The notes beneath the pieces are model-generated. The model was not told where the DNA came from and did not search any database. It saw only the letters and a program-made list of their open reading frames with translations. The position numbers were made by a program, and so were the translations under genes. From Candidatus Pacearchaeota archaeon (lineage in GTDB: Archaea; Nanobdellota; Nanobdellia; Pacearchaeales; GW2011-AR1), in NCBI GenBank assembly GCA_016784085.1, contig JADHVH010000007.1:1-22903 (forward strand): a DNA stretch of 22,903 nt, in the 5' to 3' direction. Below, in pieces: positions 7,404-14,871 of the stretch. Position 1 is the stretch's first letter. Every line of letters starts with the position of its first letter.

Positions 7404-7479
7404 GCCCTTGTAGCTCAGCCTGGATTAGAGCGCTTCCCTCCTAAGGAAGAAGTCGTAGGTTCAAATCCTACCGGGGGCG
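7404..7479 (+). tRNA. tRNA-Arg (anticodon CCT)
   Basis: A 76-nt tRNA with acceptor stem gcccttg/cgggggc (two T-G pairs), discriminator G, anticodon stem cttcc/ggaag around loop ctcctaa (anticodon CCT, reading AGG), and T arm with ggttcaaatcc. No CCA is encoded. A T-rich stretch follows. With the TCT isoacceptor upstream, this cluster covers both AGR arginine codons; AGA is the dominant Arg codon in the genes here. Confidence 0.95.
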
Positions 7480-7506
7480 TTTTTCCTAAATTTTAACTAA
7501 GAGTAA

Positions 7507-7518
7507 ACTTTATTAAAC
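7507..7518 (+). promoter_or_regulatory. TATA-like element before tRNA-Gly
   Basis: The sequence actttattaaac is centred about 28 bp before tRNA-Gly. No TATA element lies at the right distance for secF itself, so this may drive tRNA-Gly, secF and secD together. Confidence 0.4.
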
Positions 7519-7540
7519 AATATTTTAATAATTATATTAG

Positions 7541-7611
7541 GCGTGGATAGTTTAAAGGCAGAATAGTTGGTTTCCAACCAATTGATCGGGGTTCGATTCC
7601 CCGTCCGCGCA
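7541..7611 (+). tRNA. tRNA-Gly (anticodon TCC)
   Basis: A 71-nt tRNA with acceptor stem gcgtgga/tccgcgc (one T-G pair), discriminator A, anticodon stem gttgg/ccaat around loop tttccaa (anticodon TCC, reading GGA), and T arm with ggttcgattcc. No CCA is encoded. It ends only 10 bases before the secF start codon on the same strand. Confidence 0.95.
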
Positions 7612-7621
7612 TAAATTCAAA

Positions 7622-8773
7622 ATGAAAAAAGAATCATTATCCAAACTAGGCAAAATTTATAATAAAAATTATAAATTATTGTTATTAATACCAATTCTAA
7701 TTTTGATAATTTCTATAGGTTATTTGGGATTTTTTTATTCAGTAAATGGAGATTTTATACATAAAGATGTTTCTTTAACAGGGGGAACTTCTGTAACAAT
7801 CTATGATCAAATTGATTTAGATCAATTAGAGGCAAGTCTTTCTGGACAATTAGATGATATTAATATAAGGCAAAGTTATGACATTATTACTCAGGAACAA
7901 TTGAATATAATTATTGAGACTAAATCTGGAAGCAATGAAACCAAGCAGATTCTTGAGCAATATTTAGGCTATGAATTAATAGAGGGGGAAAATAGTAATT
8001 TTGAATTTACAGGATCTAGTTTGGGTGAAAGCTTTTTTATTCAATTAATTAAGGCAATTGTTTTAGCTTTATTTTTTATGTCCATGGTTGTATTTTTAAT
8101 TTTTGGAGAATCTAAAAAAATGAAAGCTATTGCAGCTATTTTAACTTTATTAAGTGCAAAACTTACTTTTCCCCATGTGGGTGTTCTTTCTGCATTTATT
8201 CTAATTCTGTTAATTGTTTCAACAGTTCTTTTATTTATTTATTCTAAATCTAAAAAAGAATATCTAATGGCTACCTCTCTTCTTATTGCAGCTATTATTG
8301 TTTTTATTTACCCTAACTATCTATTTATTTCAATCATTGCCTTAATTCTAGTTCCATTATATCTTTTCACAAGTACTCCTAGTTTTGTAGTAATTTTTTC
8401 AGTAATTGCAGATATTATTATGACTTTAGCTTTATTTGATTTTTTAGAATTAAGAATGTCTACAGCGGGAATTGTTGCTTTTTTAATGTTAATTGGGTAT
8501 TCTGTAGATACAGATATTTTATTGACTACCAGGCTTCTAAAGCGTTCTGAAGGCTCTGTAAATGATAGGCTCTATAATGCTTTTAAGACAGGAATTACAA
8601 TGACTCTAACATCTTTATTAGCAATTCTTATTGCACTTTTCGTAGTTAAATCTTTTTCAGTTGTGCTAACTCAAATCTTTTCAGTTATTGCTATTGGTCT
8701 TGGATTTGATATCATGAATACTTGGATTACAAATGTTTCTTTATTAAAATGGTATTTGGAGAAAAGAAAATGA
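7622..8773 (+). CDS. secF: Protein-export membrane protein SecF
   Basis: SecF pairs with SecD to assist Sec-dependent protein export. The 383-residue protein has TM1 at about 19-39, the family motif LTGGTSVTI at 52-60, a soluble domain to about 135, TM2 at about 141-162, and the conserved IGYSVDTDILLTTRLL at 291-306, followed by two more hydrophobic helices. Between TM2 and the TM3 equivalent (about 255-275), residues 165-250 are almost wholly hydrophobic and look like three or four extra membrane segments, making the protein longer than the roughly 280-320 residues usual for SecF. The start is 10 nt after tRNA-Gly, with no Shine-Dalgarno motif. The stop overlaps the secD start as ATGA. As known in archaea, secF comes before secD. 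Confidence 0.93.
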   Translation: MKKESLSKLGKIYNKNYKLLLLIPILILIISIGYLGFFYSVNGDFIHKDVSLTGGTSVTIYDQIDLDQLEASLSGQLDDINIRQSYDIITQEQLNIIIETKSGSNETKQILEQYLGYELIEGENSNFEFTGSSLGESFFIQLIKAIVLALFFMSMVVFLIFGESKKMKAIAAILTLLSAKLTFPHVGVLSAFILILLIVSTVLLFIYSKSKKEYLMATSLLIAAIIVFIYPNYLFISIIALILVPLYLFTSTPSFVVIFSVIADIIMTLALFDFLELRMSTAGIVAFLMLIGYSVDTDILLTTRLLKRSEGSVNDRLYNAFKTGITMTLTSLLAILIALFVVKSFSVVLTQIFSVIAIGLGFDIMNTWITNVSLLKWYLEKRK

Positions 8774-10302
8774 AAAGAAAGCTAGGGTGGAAAATTTGGT
8801 TATTAATTGTTTTTTTAGTATTTTCATTTATTCTTATTTTTGGACTTCCTCCAACAATTTTTCAAAAGGGAGTTTTAATTACAGGTGTTGAGACAAATTC
8901 AACTGCATTTAATTCTGGTTTAAGACAAAACCAAATAATTACTAGCATTGATGATATTCCTGTAGAAACTATTCAAGATTTTTCAAATATTTTTGAAGGA
9001 AAATATATTTCAAATGTTAGTGAAAAAACAATTTTTACAACAAGTGAGGGAGAAATGATTTATTTTTCTAAAAATTTACCTGAAATAAGTGTTGCAGATA
9101 TTCCTAGTACTAAATTAAAATTAGGATTAGATTTAGAAGGTGGAGCAAGAGCATATGTTCAGGCTAAAGATAGGGAATTAACAGCTTCTGAAGTAAATGA
9201 TTTAATTGAAGTTACAAATAATAGGATTAATGTTTATGGGATCTCAGATGTCAAAGTTACTGCTATAACTGATTTAGATGGCCATAATTTTATGTTGGTT
9301 GAAGTTGCAGGAGCTACTCCTAAGGATCTTAGAGAATTAGTTGAACAACAAGGAAAGTTTGAAGCAAAAATAGGAAATGAAACAGCCTTTATTGGTGGTG
9401 AAAGAGATGTTACATCTGTTTGTAGAAACGATGCCACATGTGCAGTAATAGATGCCTGTGACCAATCTTCAATAGATGAATATTTTTGCACTTTTAGATT
9501 TTCAATTTATTTAAGTGAAGAAGCTGCAGAAAGACATGCAGCAATAACTAGAGATCTTGGTATAAATACAACTGCCCAGGGAAAATATTTAGATGAAAAT
9601 TTAGATTTATATTTAGATGATGTTCTTGTAAATAGCCTTTTAATTGGAGAAAGTTTAAAGGGAAGAGTAACAACCCAAATTTCTATTTCTGGATCTGGTA
9701 CTGGAACAACAAGAGAAGAAGCATATGATGCGGCAGAAGAATCAATGAATAATCTTCAAACAGTTTTAATTACAGGAAGTTTACCGTTTAAATTGGAAAT
9801 AGTAAAATTAGATGCAATTTCTCCTGTGCTTGGGGGAGAATTTATGAAATCTATTTTGCTTGCAGGTCTTTCTGCATTACTTGTCGTTTCTTTAATTATT
9901 TTAATTAGATATAGAAATATTAAATCTGCTTTAGCTTTATTATTAACTAGTTTATCAGAAGTAGTAATTATTTTAGGAATAGCTTCATTAATAAAATGGA
10001 ACTTAGATCTGCCAAGTATTGCAGGTATTTTAGCAACAATTGGAACAGGTATTGATCAACAGATAATTATTTTAGATGAATCTAAACAAAATGTGGATCT
10101 AAATTTAAAACAGAGATTAAAAAGAGCATTTGCCATAATTTTAGGTGCTTATTTTACAGCTGTTGTAGCTCTTTTCCCATTATTCTGGGCAGGAGCAGGT
10201 TTACTTAAAGGATTTGCATTAACCACCATTATTGGAATCACTGCAGGTGTTTTAATTACTAGGCCTGCATTTGCAGAAATGGTTAAAAGAATTGAAGAAT
10301 AA
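8770..10302 (+). CDS. secD: Protein-export membrane protein SecD, with an N-terminal PDZ-like segment
   Basis: The 510-residue partner of SecF. TM1 is at about 8-27 and LGLDLEGGARAYV, the SecD signature, at 118-130; the P1-type extracytoplasmic domain runs to about 350, and five helices fill 360-500 with GTGIDQQIIILDE near 426-437. Between TM1 and the signature, residues about 34-75 read like a PDZ fold (ITGVETNSTAFNSGLRQNQI and on), which could bind peptides or the SecF periphery. Four Cys at 218, 224, 230 and 240 lie in the outside loop and could form disulfides. The ATG at 8770 overlaps the secF stop and has GGAG eight bases upstream, so it is preferred over an in-frame ATG at 8722. Translational coupling to secF is likely. 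Confidence 0.94.
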   Translation: MKRKLGWKIWLLIVFLVFSFILIFGLPPTIFQKGVLITGVETNSTAFNSGLRQNQIITSIDDIPVETIQDFSNIFEGKYISNVSEKTIFTTSEGEMIYFSKNLPEISVADIPSTKLKLGLDLEGGARAYVQAKDRELTASEVNDLIEVTNNRINVYGISDVKVTAITDLDGHNFMLVEVAGATPKDLRELVEQQGKFEAKIGNETAFIGGERDVTSVCRNDATCAVIDACDQSSIDEYFCTFRFSIYLSEEAAERHAAITRDLGINTTAQGKYLDENLDLYLDDVLVNSLLIGESLKGRVTTQISISGSGTGTTREEAYDAAEESMNNLQTVLITGSLPFKLEIVKLDAISPVLGGEFMKSILLAGLSALLVVSLIILIRYRNIKSALALLLTSLSEVVIILGIASLIKWNLDLPSIAGILATIGTGIDQQIIILDESKQNVDLNLKQRLKRAFAIILGAYFTAVVALFPLFWAGAGLLKGFALTTIIGITAGVLITRPAFAEMVKRIEE

Positions 10303-10348
10303 TTTTCTATTTCACAAGAGTTAAAAAGAAAAAAGAATATATTTTTTT

Positions 10349-11707
10349 ATGAATGAATTTATTCAAGAAGAAATTAGAAATTTTAAAGAAGTATTTAAAA
10401 GAATCAAAAAGAAAGATTTTTCTGGAACTAGTGGGCAGGCAATAAAAAATTCTGGTTATCAATTAAGTCAAAATTTAATTATGAAGTTAGGATCTTTGTT
10501 TTTCACAATTATTATTGCTAGAATGTTGTTACCAGAATTATTTGGATTATATAGTTTAGCTTTAGCAACAATTATCCTTTTTGTAAGTTTTTCAGATTTA
10601 GGTATCAGTTCTGCATTGATAACTTTTGGATCTAAAATGCTTGGGCAAAAAAATAATCCCAAAGCTAAAGCATATGTAAAAAAACTTCTTAAATGGAAAT
10701 TAAACTTAGTTTTTTTAGCATCTATAATTCTTTTATTAAGTTCTTATTTTATTTCCAATATTTATTATAATAAACCAATTTTCTATGCTCTTATTGCGGG
10801 AGCAATATATCTCCCTTTGGTAACTCTTTTAGGTTTTTTTGAATCTTTATTTAAAGTTACAAATAATTTTAAATATCCCTTCATAAAAGAAGTGTTTTTT
10901 CAAGTATTAAGATTTATTTTTGTTCCTTTGGTAATATTTTTATTATTAAAAACAAATTTTTCTAATAATATTTTTATTGCATTAATCATTTTAACAATTT
11001 CTTTTTGTTATTTAATAACTAATTTATTTTTGATATTTTTTGTAAAAAGAAAAATTAATTTTTTAAAAATCAAAGAAATAAAATTAAATAAAAAAGAATC
11101 TATTGATCTAAAAAATTTTATAATCCCTTTAACAACCATTGCTTTTTCAGGAGTTTTTTTTGGATATATAGATATTTTAATGCTGGGGCATTTTGTTTCT
11201 GCAGAATTTATTTCCTATTATGGATCTGCATTTAGTTTAGTAGGGGCAGCAGCAGCAATAATTGGTTTTACAGCTATGGCACTATTACCTTTATTTTCCA
11301 AATTAAAAGGAAAATCCTTAGATGATCTTTTTAAGAAAACAAGAAATTTTACAATTTTAATTTCTTTTATAACAAGTATATTTACTTATTTCTTTGCAAA
11401 GCAAATAGTTCAAATTGCATATGGGGTGGAATATCTTCAGGCAGTACCAATATTAAGAATTTTTTCAATAATAATCTTTGTAATCCCCATAGTAGGATTA
11501 TATGGTTCTTATTTAATTTCTCAAGAAAAAACAAAAACATTAGCATTTTTATTAATTTCCGCCACAATAATAAATATTATTTTAAATATTTTAGCTATTA
11601 ATTATGGGTTAAGATTTGGAGAATTTGAGGCTGTTCTTGGGGCCACTTTTGCAACAATTATTAGTAGAATAATTTATTTGATGGGATTAATTTTATTTAG
11701 AAAGTAA
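10349..11707 (+). CDS. Polysaccharide flippase (Wzx-like, MATE/PST superfamily)
   Basis: This 452-residue membrane protein probably flips lipid-linked glycans across the membrane. After a soluble basic N-terminus of about 30 residues come some 12-14 hydrophobic helices with short charged loops. The first helices carry the family pattern: an amphipathic SGYQLSQNLIMKLGS, then IIIARMLLPELFGLYSLALA and FSDLGISSALI, in which 'LGxYSLA' and 'DLGIS' are typical of O-antigen/polysaccharide transporters. It opens the glycan locus and reads toward the kinase genes, overlapping the convergent APH-like gene by 15 bp at the 3' ends. A weak TATA-like gttaaaaag is about 26 bp before the start. Glycan specificity cannot be read from the sequence. 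Confidence 0.9.
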   Translation: MNEFIQEEIRNFKEVFKRIKKKDFSGTSGQAIKNSGYQLSQNLIMKLGSLFFTIIIARMLLPELFGLYSLALATIILFVSFSDLGISSALITFGSKMLGQKNNPKAKAYVKKLLKWKLNLVFLASIILLLSSYFISNIYYNKPIFYALIAGAIYLPLVTLLGFFESLFKVTNNFKYPFIKEVFFQVLRFIFVPLVIFLLLKTNFSNNIFIALIILTISFCYLITNLFLIFFVKRKINFLKIKEIKLNKKESIDLKNFIIPLTTIAFSGVFFGYIDILMLGHFVSAEFISYYGSAFSLVGAAAAIIGFTAMALLPLFSKLKGKSLDDLFKKTRNFTILISFITSIFTYFFAKQIVQIAYGVEYLQAVPILRIFSIIIFVIPIVGLYGSYLISQEKTKTLAFLLISATIINIILNILAINYGLRFGEFEAVLGATFATIISRIIYLMGLILFRK

Positions 11708-12628
11708 GTTTCTTATTGTTCTAAGATGGATATTTGAATAAGGGGATCCCTCTAAGATTAAATATATTTCATTTACAATAAGGTAATCAAATATATCTTT
11801 TTGAACTTCTTTAGGATATAATTTTAGTAAATTTTTAAAAGATTCATTTTGAAGTAGATTATTTTCTGTTCTAAAAAAATTAACTAAATCTCCAATTAAG
11901 GGACCTTCCTTGAAATCCCAATCAGTAAAGATAATTTTTCCATTTTTAATTAATGCTTGTTCTTTTGCAAAATCTCCGTGCAATTTTGTAAATAAAATAT
12001 CTCCTTTCTTTTTTTCAAAAATATTTAAAAAATTAAAAATAAGTGATTCTCTAATATTTTTTTCTTTTAATTTTTTTCTTAATAATTTTCCTAAACTTTT
12101 TTTAGATTTTTTTAGATTTTTAGATTTTTTATAGAATTGAAATATTCTAAGAAACAAATCTTTATCTTTTCCTGAATAATTTTTTAATAATTCTTCTTTA
12201 AAGCCAAGTTTATCTTCTCCAAAAAAATTACCTTTTGGAGCAAAATTCATTTTAGCAAAACCTATTTGATTTTTTTTAGATTTTATGAAATTATTTTTAT
12301 TTTGAAGAGGTCGTAAAAAAGAATAAACAATTTTTTGATCAAAATCAAAAGATTTTATTTGACCTCCAAAAAAAATCAAATTTCCCATTTTTTTGTTTAA
12401 ATTTATTTTTTTAAGAAAAGGTTGTAAAAGATTCAATTTTAATAAGAAATATATTATTTTCTTTTTTGGAGAATCCATTTTAGATTTAATAAATTTTAAT
12501 GAATTTTTATTTCCTTTTTCTAGATAGAATTCTCTATCATGTTTTTTGTGAGTAAGAATAAAGAAAGTTTTATTTTTCTTTTTTCCAAAAAATTTATTTG
12601 AAATATTTAGTACTTTTTTTTCATACAT
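11693..12628 (-). CDS. APH/choline-kinase-fold phosphotransferase
   Basis: A 311-residue basic protein, about 60 of whose residues are Lys. The C-terminal half shows the aminoglycoside-phosphotransferase/choline-kinase core: LHGDFAKEQALIKNGKIIFT then DWDF. His217-Gly-Asp219 gives the catalytic Asp, and Asp236/Asp238 the metal site. The usual Asn five residues after the catalytic Asp is Gln224. No clear N-terminal ATP-binding loop can be pointed to, so activity is uncertain. It starts inside the end of the upstream fusion gene (8-bp overlap), which implies co-expression, and its neighbours suggest it phosphorylates a sugar or glycan lipid rather than an antibiotic. No Shine-Dalgarno motif is seen before its start. 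Confidence 0.72.
   Translation of the reverse strand: MYEKKVLNISNKFFGKKKNKTFFILTHKKHDREFYLEKGNKNSLKFIKSKMDSPKKKIIYFLLKLNLLQPFLKKINLNKKMGNLIFFGGQIKSFDFDQKIVYSFLRPLQNKNNFIKSKKNQIGFAKMNFAPKGNFFGEDKLGFKEELLKNYSGKDKDLFLRIFQFYKKSKNLKKSKKSLGKLLRKKLKEKNIRESLIFNFLNIFEKKKGDILFTKLHGDFAKEQALIKNGKIIFTDWDFKEGPLIGDLVNFFRTENNLLQNESFKNLLKLYPKEVQKDIFDYLIVNEIYLILEGSPYSNIHLRTIRNLLSK
12094..12133. repeat. Short tandem T-rich repeat inside the APH-like gene
   Basis: About three imperfect copies of a 10-bp unit, tttagatttt, lie in tandem. They encode the Lys/Ser-rich part of the protein near residues 168-178. This kind of simple repeat is prone to slippage, although a 10-bp change would shift the frame. Confidence 0.5.
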
Positions 12629-13919
12629 TTTTTATAATTTGATCTAAATGATTTTTTAGGTCTGAAGATGAATTTATTTTATTTTGATTCTTTAATTCTA
12701 TTAATGAAAGATATTTTTTATTTTGTTTAAAAGAATTTATTACTTTTTTTATTGAAATTAAATTTAATTCTTGATTTCTTTCATGAATAATTTTGGAAGG
12801 GGCTGAAATATAAAATATTTTTGTTGGTTTTTGAAAAAAATTCTTTATTATTTTTTTAAAGATCCCCTTAACACCATAAAGTGTAATTAGATCATAAATA
12901 TATCTATCTGTTAAAACAAAATAACCTCTTTTACGATAATAGAATAATTTTATTTGTTTTGGAATTTGAAATAAAATTCTAATTAAAATCTCAATAAATG
13001 AATGTTTATTTTTAAGAGAACCAACTTTTTCAGAATATGTTTTTTCTTTTCTTTTCTTATTAAAGGGATTTTTTATTGGAGAAAACACCCCTGCAAAAAT
13101 AATTTTTGAGGGAATCATATATCTATTTAAATGTTTTTTTGAAATTTTAACCAAAGTTGTTTTTCCACTACCATCACTGCCTACAAAAGAAATTAAGGGT
13201 CCCCATTTAAATGGATTAATGAAATAAAAAAATTCATTTAAATTAAAATAATTTCTAAATCTCATTGCCTTTGAAATTAGAATCGGGAATACTCTAAAAG
13301 GATTATTAAAAATATGTTTAGTTATTAGTTTTTTTCTTATTTTAAAAAGAGATTTTAAGTCCCCTCTTTCTAAACATAAATAAATTTTTTTAGAAAGATT
13401 TTTTCCAAATAATTGTTCTATTTTTTTATTAATTCTATCTTTTTTAGATTTTTTATATAATTCCAAAAATTTATTTTGATATTTTTTAAAATAAACACCC
13501 TTTTTTTTAAATATAAAGCCATGAATCATTAGCATAAGAAATTCAGCTTCAGAATTAAGATAAATTAAATTATTTTTTTTAATAATATTTTTGAATAAAA
13601 ATTTTTCTTTTAAAATAGGACTTCCACAGTATCCAATACCCTCTATTTGGAAGTCAAAATCTACTACAAAATCATCTCTAACAAAACGTACTAAAAAAGG
13701 GTGGGTTAAATCAATATTATTTTTTAATTGCCTTGCATATTTAATTTTTTTAACAGTTCTCTTCAATTTTTTTAAATCTGATTTTTTAATTAAAATATCT
13801 AATTCCCCTAATTTATCTTTATTTTTTATAAATTCTTGACCTCTAAGAATAATAAAATTAATATTTTTTTTATGAAATTCTGTAAACAATTTTTTAAGGA
13901 ATACTTCTTTTTTCTGCAT
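12621..13919 (-). CDS. Nucleotidyltransferase-like domain fused to a thymidylate-kinase-like P-loop domain
   Basis: In this 432-residue protein residues about 10-135 resemble minimal nucleotidyltransferase folds of the type FIILRG...GELDILIKKSDL (Asp41 in the GELDILI motif) followed by VVDFDFQ at 85-91. Residues about 240-430 form a thymidylate-kinase-like domain: Walker A GSDGSGKTT at 247-255, DRYIYD at 338-343 and a lid-like basic region. Similar fusions occur in cell-surface polysaccharide loci, where their substrate is unknown; a role in true dTMP synthesis is unlikely given the context and divergence. It is the first gene of a two-gene minus-strand operon with the APH-like kinase and diverges from the GT2 gene. 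Lys, Phe and Ile dominate its composition. Confidence 0.72.
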   Translation of the reverse strand: MQKKEVFLKKLFTEFHKKNINFIILRGQEFIKNKDKLGELDILIKKSDLKKLKRTVKKIKYARQLKNNIDLTHPFLVRFVRDDFVVDFDFQIEGIGYCGSPILKEKFLFKNIIKKNNLIYLNSEAEFLMLMIHGFIFKKKGVYFKKYQNKFLELYKKSKKDRINKKIEQLFGKNLSKKIYLCLERGDLKSLFKIRKKLITKHIFNNPFRVFPILISKAMRFRNYFNLNEFFYFINPFKWGPLISFVGSDGSGKTTLVKISKKHLNRYMIPSKIIFAGVFSPIKNPFNKKRKEKTYSEKVGSLKNKHSFIEILIRILFQIPKQIKLFYYRKRGYFVLTDRYIYDLITLYGVKGIFKKIIKNFFQKPTKIFYISAPSKIIHERNQELNLISIKKVINSFKQNKKYLSLIELKNQNKINSSSDLKNHLDQIIKNV

Positions 13920-13958
13920 AATTTAATAAACTCTTTGTCTTTTTTAAATTTGTTTAAA

Positions 13959-14840
13959 ATGAAACCTCAAATATCAATAATAATCTTAAATTGGAATGGA
14001 AAACTAATGACTGAAGAATGCCTTAATTCATTAATGCCTCAAACCAATAAAAATTTTGAAATTATTGTTGTAGATAATGGATCTACTGATGGGAGTCCCA
14101 AATATTTAATCAAAAAATTCCCCAAAATAAATCTTATTCAAAATAAGAAAAATTTGGGATATGCTGAAGGAAATAATATCGGAGTTAAAAATGCTAAGGG
14201 CTCATTTATTTTAATTTTAAATAATGATGTTGTTCTAGATAAAAATTTTCTTAAGGAAGTTTGGAAAAATAAAACTAAGGCAGATATTTTAGGCGTTAAA
14301 AACTACTATTATGATAAAAAAAATATTCTTTGGTCTGTGGGTTCAAAAGTAAATAAATTTACTATGAAGGCTAGATTAATAGGAAATAAAGAAATAGATC
14401 AGGGGCAATATGATAAAAATTTTATTCCTTCTCAAATTGTGGGGTCTGCAATGGTAATCAATAAAAAAATTATAAATAAAATTGGTTTTTTAGATAAAAA
14501 ATATTTTTGTTATTATGAAGAAACAGAGTGGCAAACTAGGGCAAAAAATAAAGGACACACAATTTCTTGGATTCCAAAGGCAAAACTTTGGCATAAAGTA
14601 GGATTTTCAACAGGTGGAGGAAGAACTCCTTTGTCTGCATATTATCTTGTTAGAAATAGAGGATATTTTATTAAAAAATGGTCAAAATATAAAATTATTG
14701 CATATTCTTATTGGATTTTTGAAGTTTTTATGAGGGTTTTTTATGGATTATTAAAAGATAAAAAATATGCTAAAATGGCTTTAAGGGGAATGATTGATTT
14801 TTTTAATGGAAAAAAAGGAAAATTGAAAAGAATAGCATAA
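13959..14840 (+). CDS. Family 2 glycosyltransferase (WbbL/rhamnosyltransferase-like)
   Basis: The 293-residue protein is a GT-A enzyme that adds a sugar from a nucleotide donor to a growing glycan, probably at the inner membrane face. It opens with ISIIILNWNGK, then EIIVVDNGSTDGS (34-46), NLGYAEGNNIGV (65-76) and LILNNDV (86-92), where NND stands for the metal-binding DxD. Later YYEETEWQTRAKNKG fits the catalytic ED region. This arrangement is typical of GT2 rhamnosyl- or mannosyltransferases of the WbbL group. The frame is open upstream to 13836, but homology begins at the ATG at 13959. It runs into the GT10 gene after a 31-bp gap. Confidence 0.92.
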   Translation: MKPQISIIILNWNGKLMTEECLNSLMPQTNKNFEIIVVDNGSTDGSPKYLIKKFPKINLIQNKKNLGYAEGNNIGVKNAKGSFILILNNDVVLDKNFLKEVWKNKTKADILGVKNYYYDKKNILWSVGSKVNKFTMKARLIGNKEIDQGQYDKNFIPSQIVGSAMVINKKIINKIGFLDKKYFCYYEETEWQTRAKNKGHTISWIPKAKLWHKVGFSTGGGRTPLSAYYLVRNRGYFIKKWSKYKIIAYSYWIFEVFMRVFYGLLKDKKYAKMALRGMIDFFNGKKGKLKRIA

Positions 14841-14842
14841 AC

Positions 14843-14849
14843 TTTATAA
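14843..14849 (+). promoter_or_regulatory. TATA box of the GT10 gene
   Basis: The element tttataa begins three bases after the GT2 stop codon and is centred 26 bp before the GT10 start, so GT10 appears to have its own leaderless promoter despite its close upstream neighbour. Confidence 0.5.
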
Positions 14850-14871
14850 CCAAATAAATTTTTTTAGTAAA

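Noticed and set aside
9234..9491. Minus-strand open frame of 85 codons inside secD.
   Set aside because: The plus strand is a well-conserved SecD domain; the antisense frame is a by-product.
11910..12134. Plus-strand frame of 74 codons inside the APH-like gene, rich in Phe, Ser and Lys.
   Set aside because: It is the translation of T-rich sequence opposite the Lys-rich kinase coding strand; the HGD and DWD motifs are on the minus strand.
11693..12628. Antibiotic-resistance aminoglycoside phosphotransferase reading for the APH-fold gene.
   Set aside because: Only the core HGD/DWD motifs are shared, the Brenner Asn is changed, and the location is a glycan locus; a sugar or lipid substrate is more likely.
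12621..13919. True thymidylate kinase (tmk) for the P-loop domain.
   Set aside because: It is fused to a nucleotidyltransferase-like domain, diverged, and placed among glycan genes, unlike housekeeping tmk.
13591..13958. Plus-strand frames near the 5' end of the fusion-kinase gene, including an upstream extension of the GT2 gene to 13836.
   Set aside because: They overlap the well-supported minus-strand gene; GT2 homology starts at the ATG at 13959.
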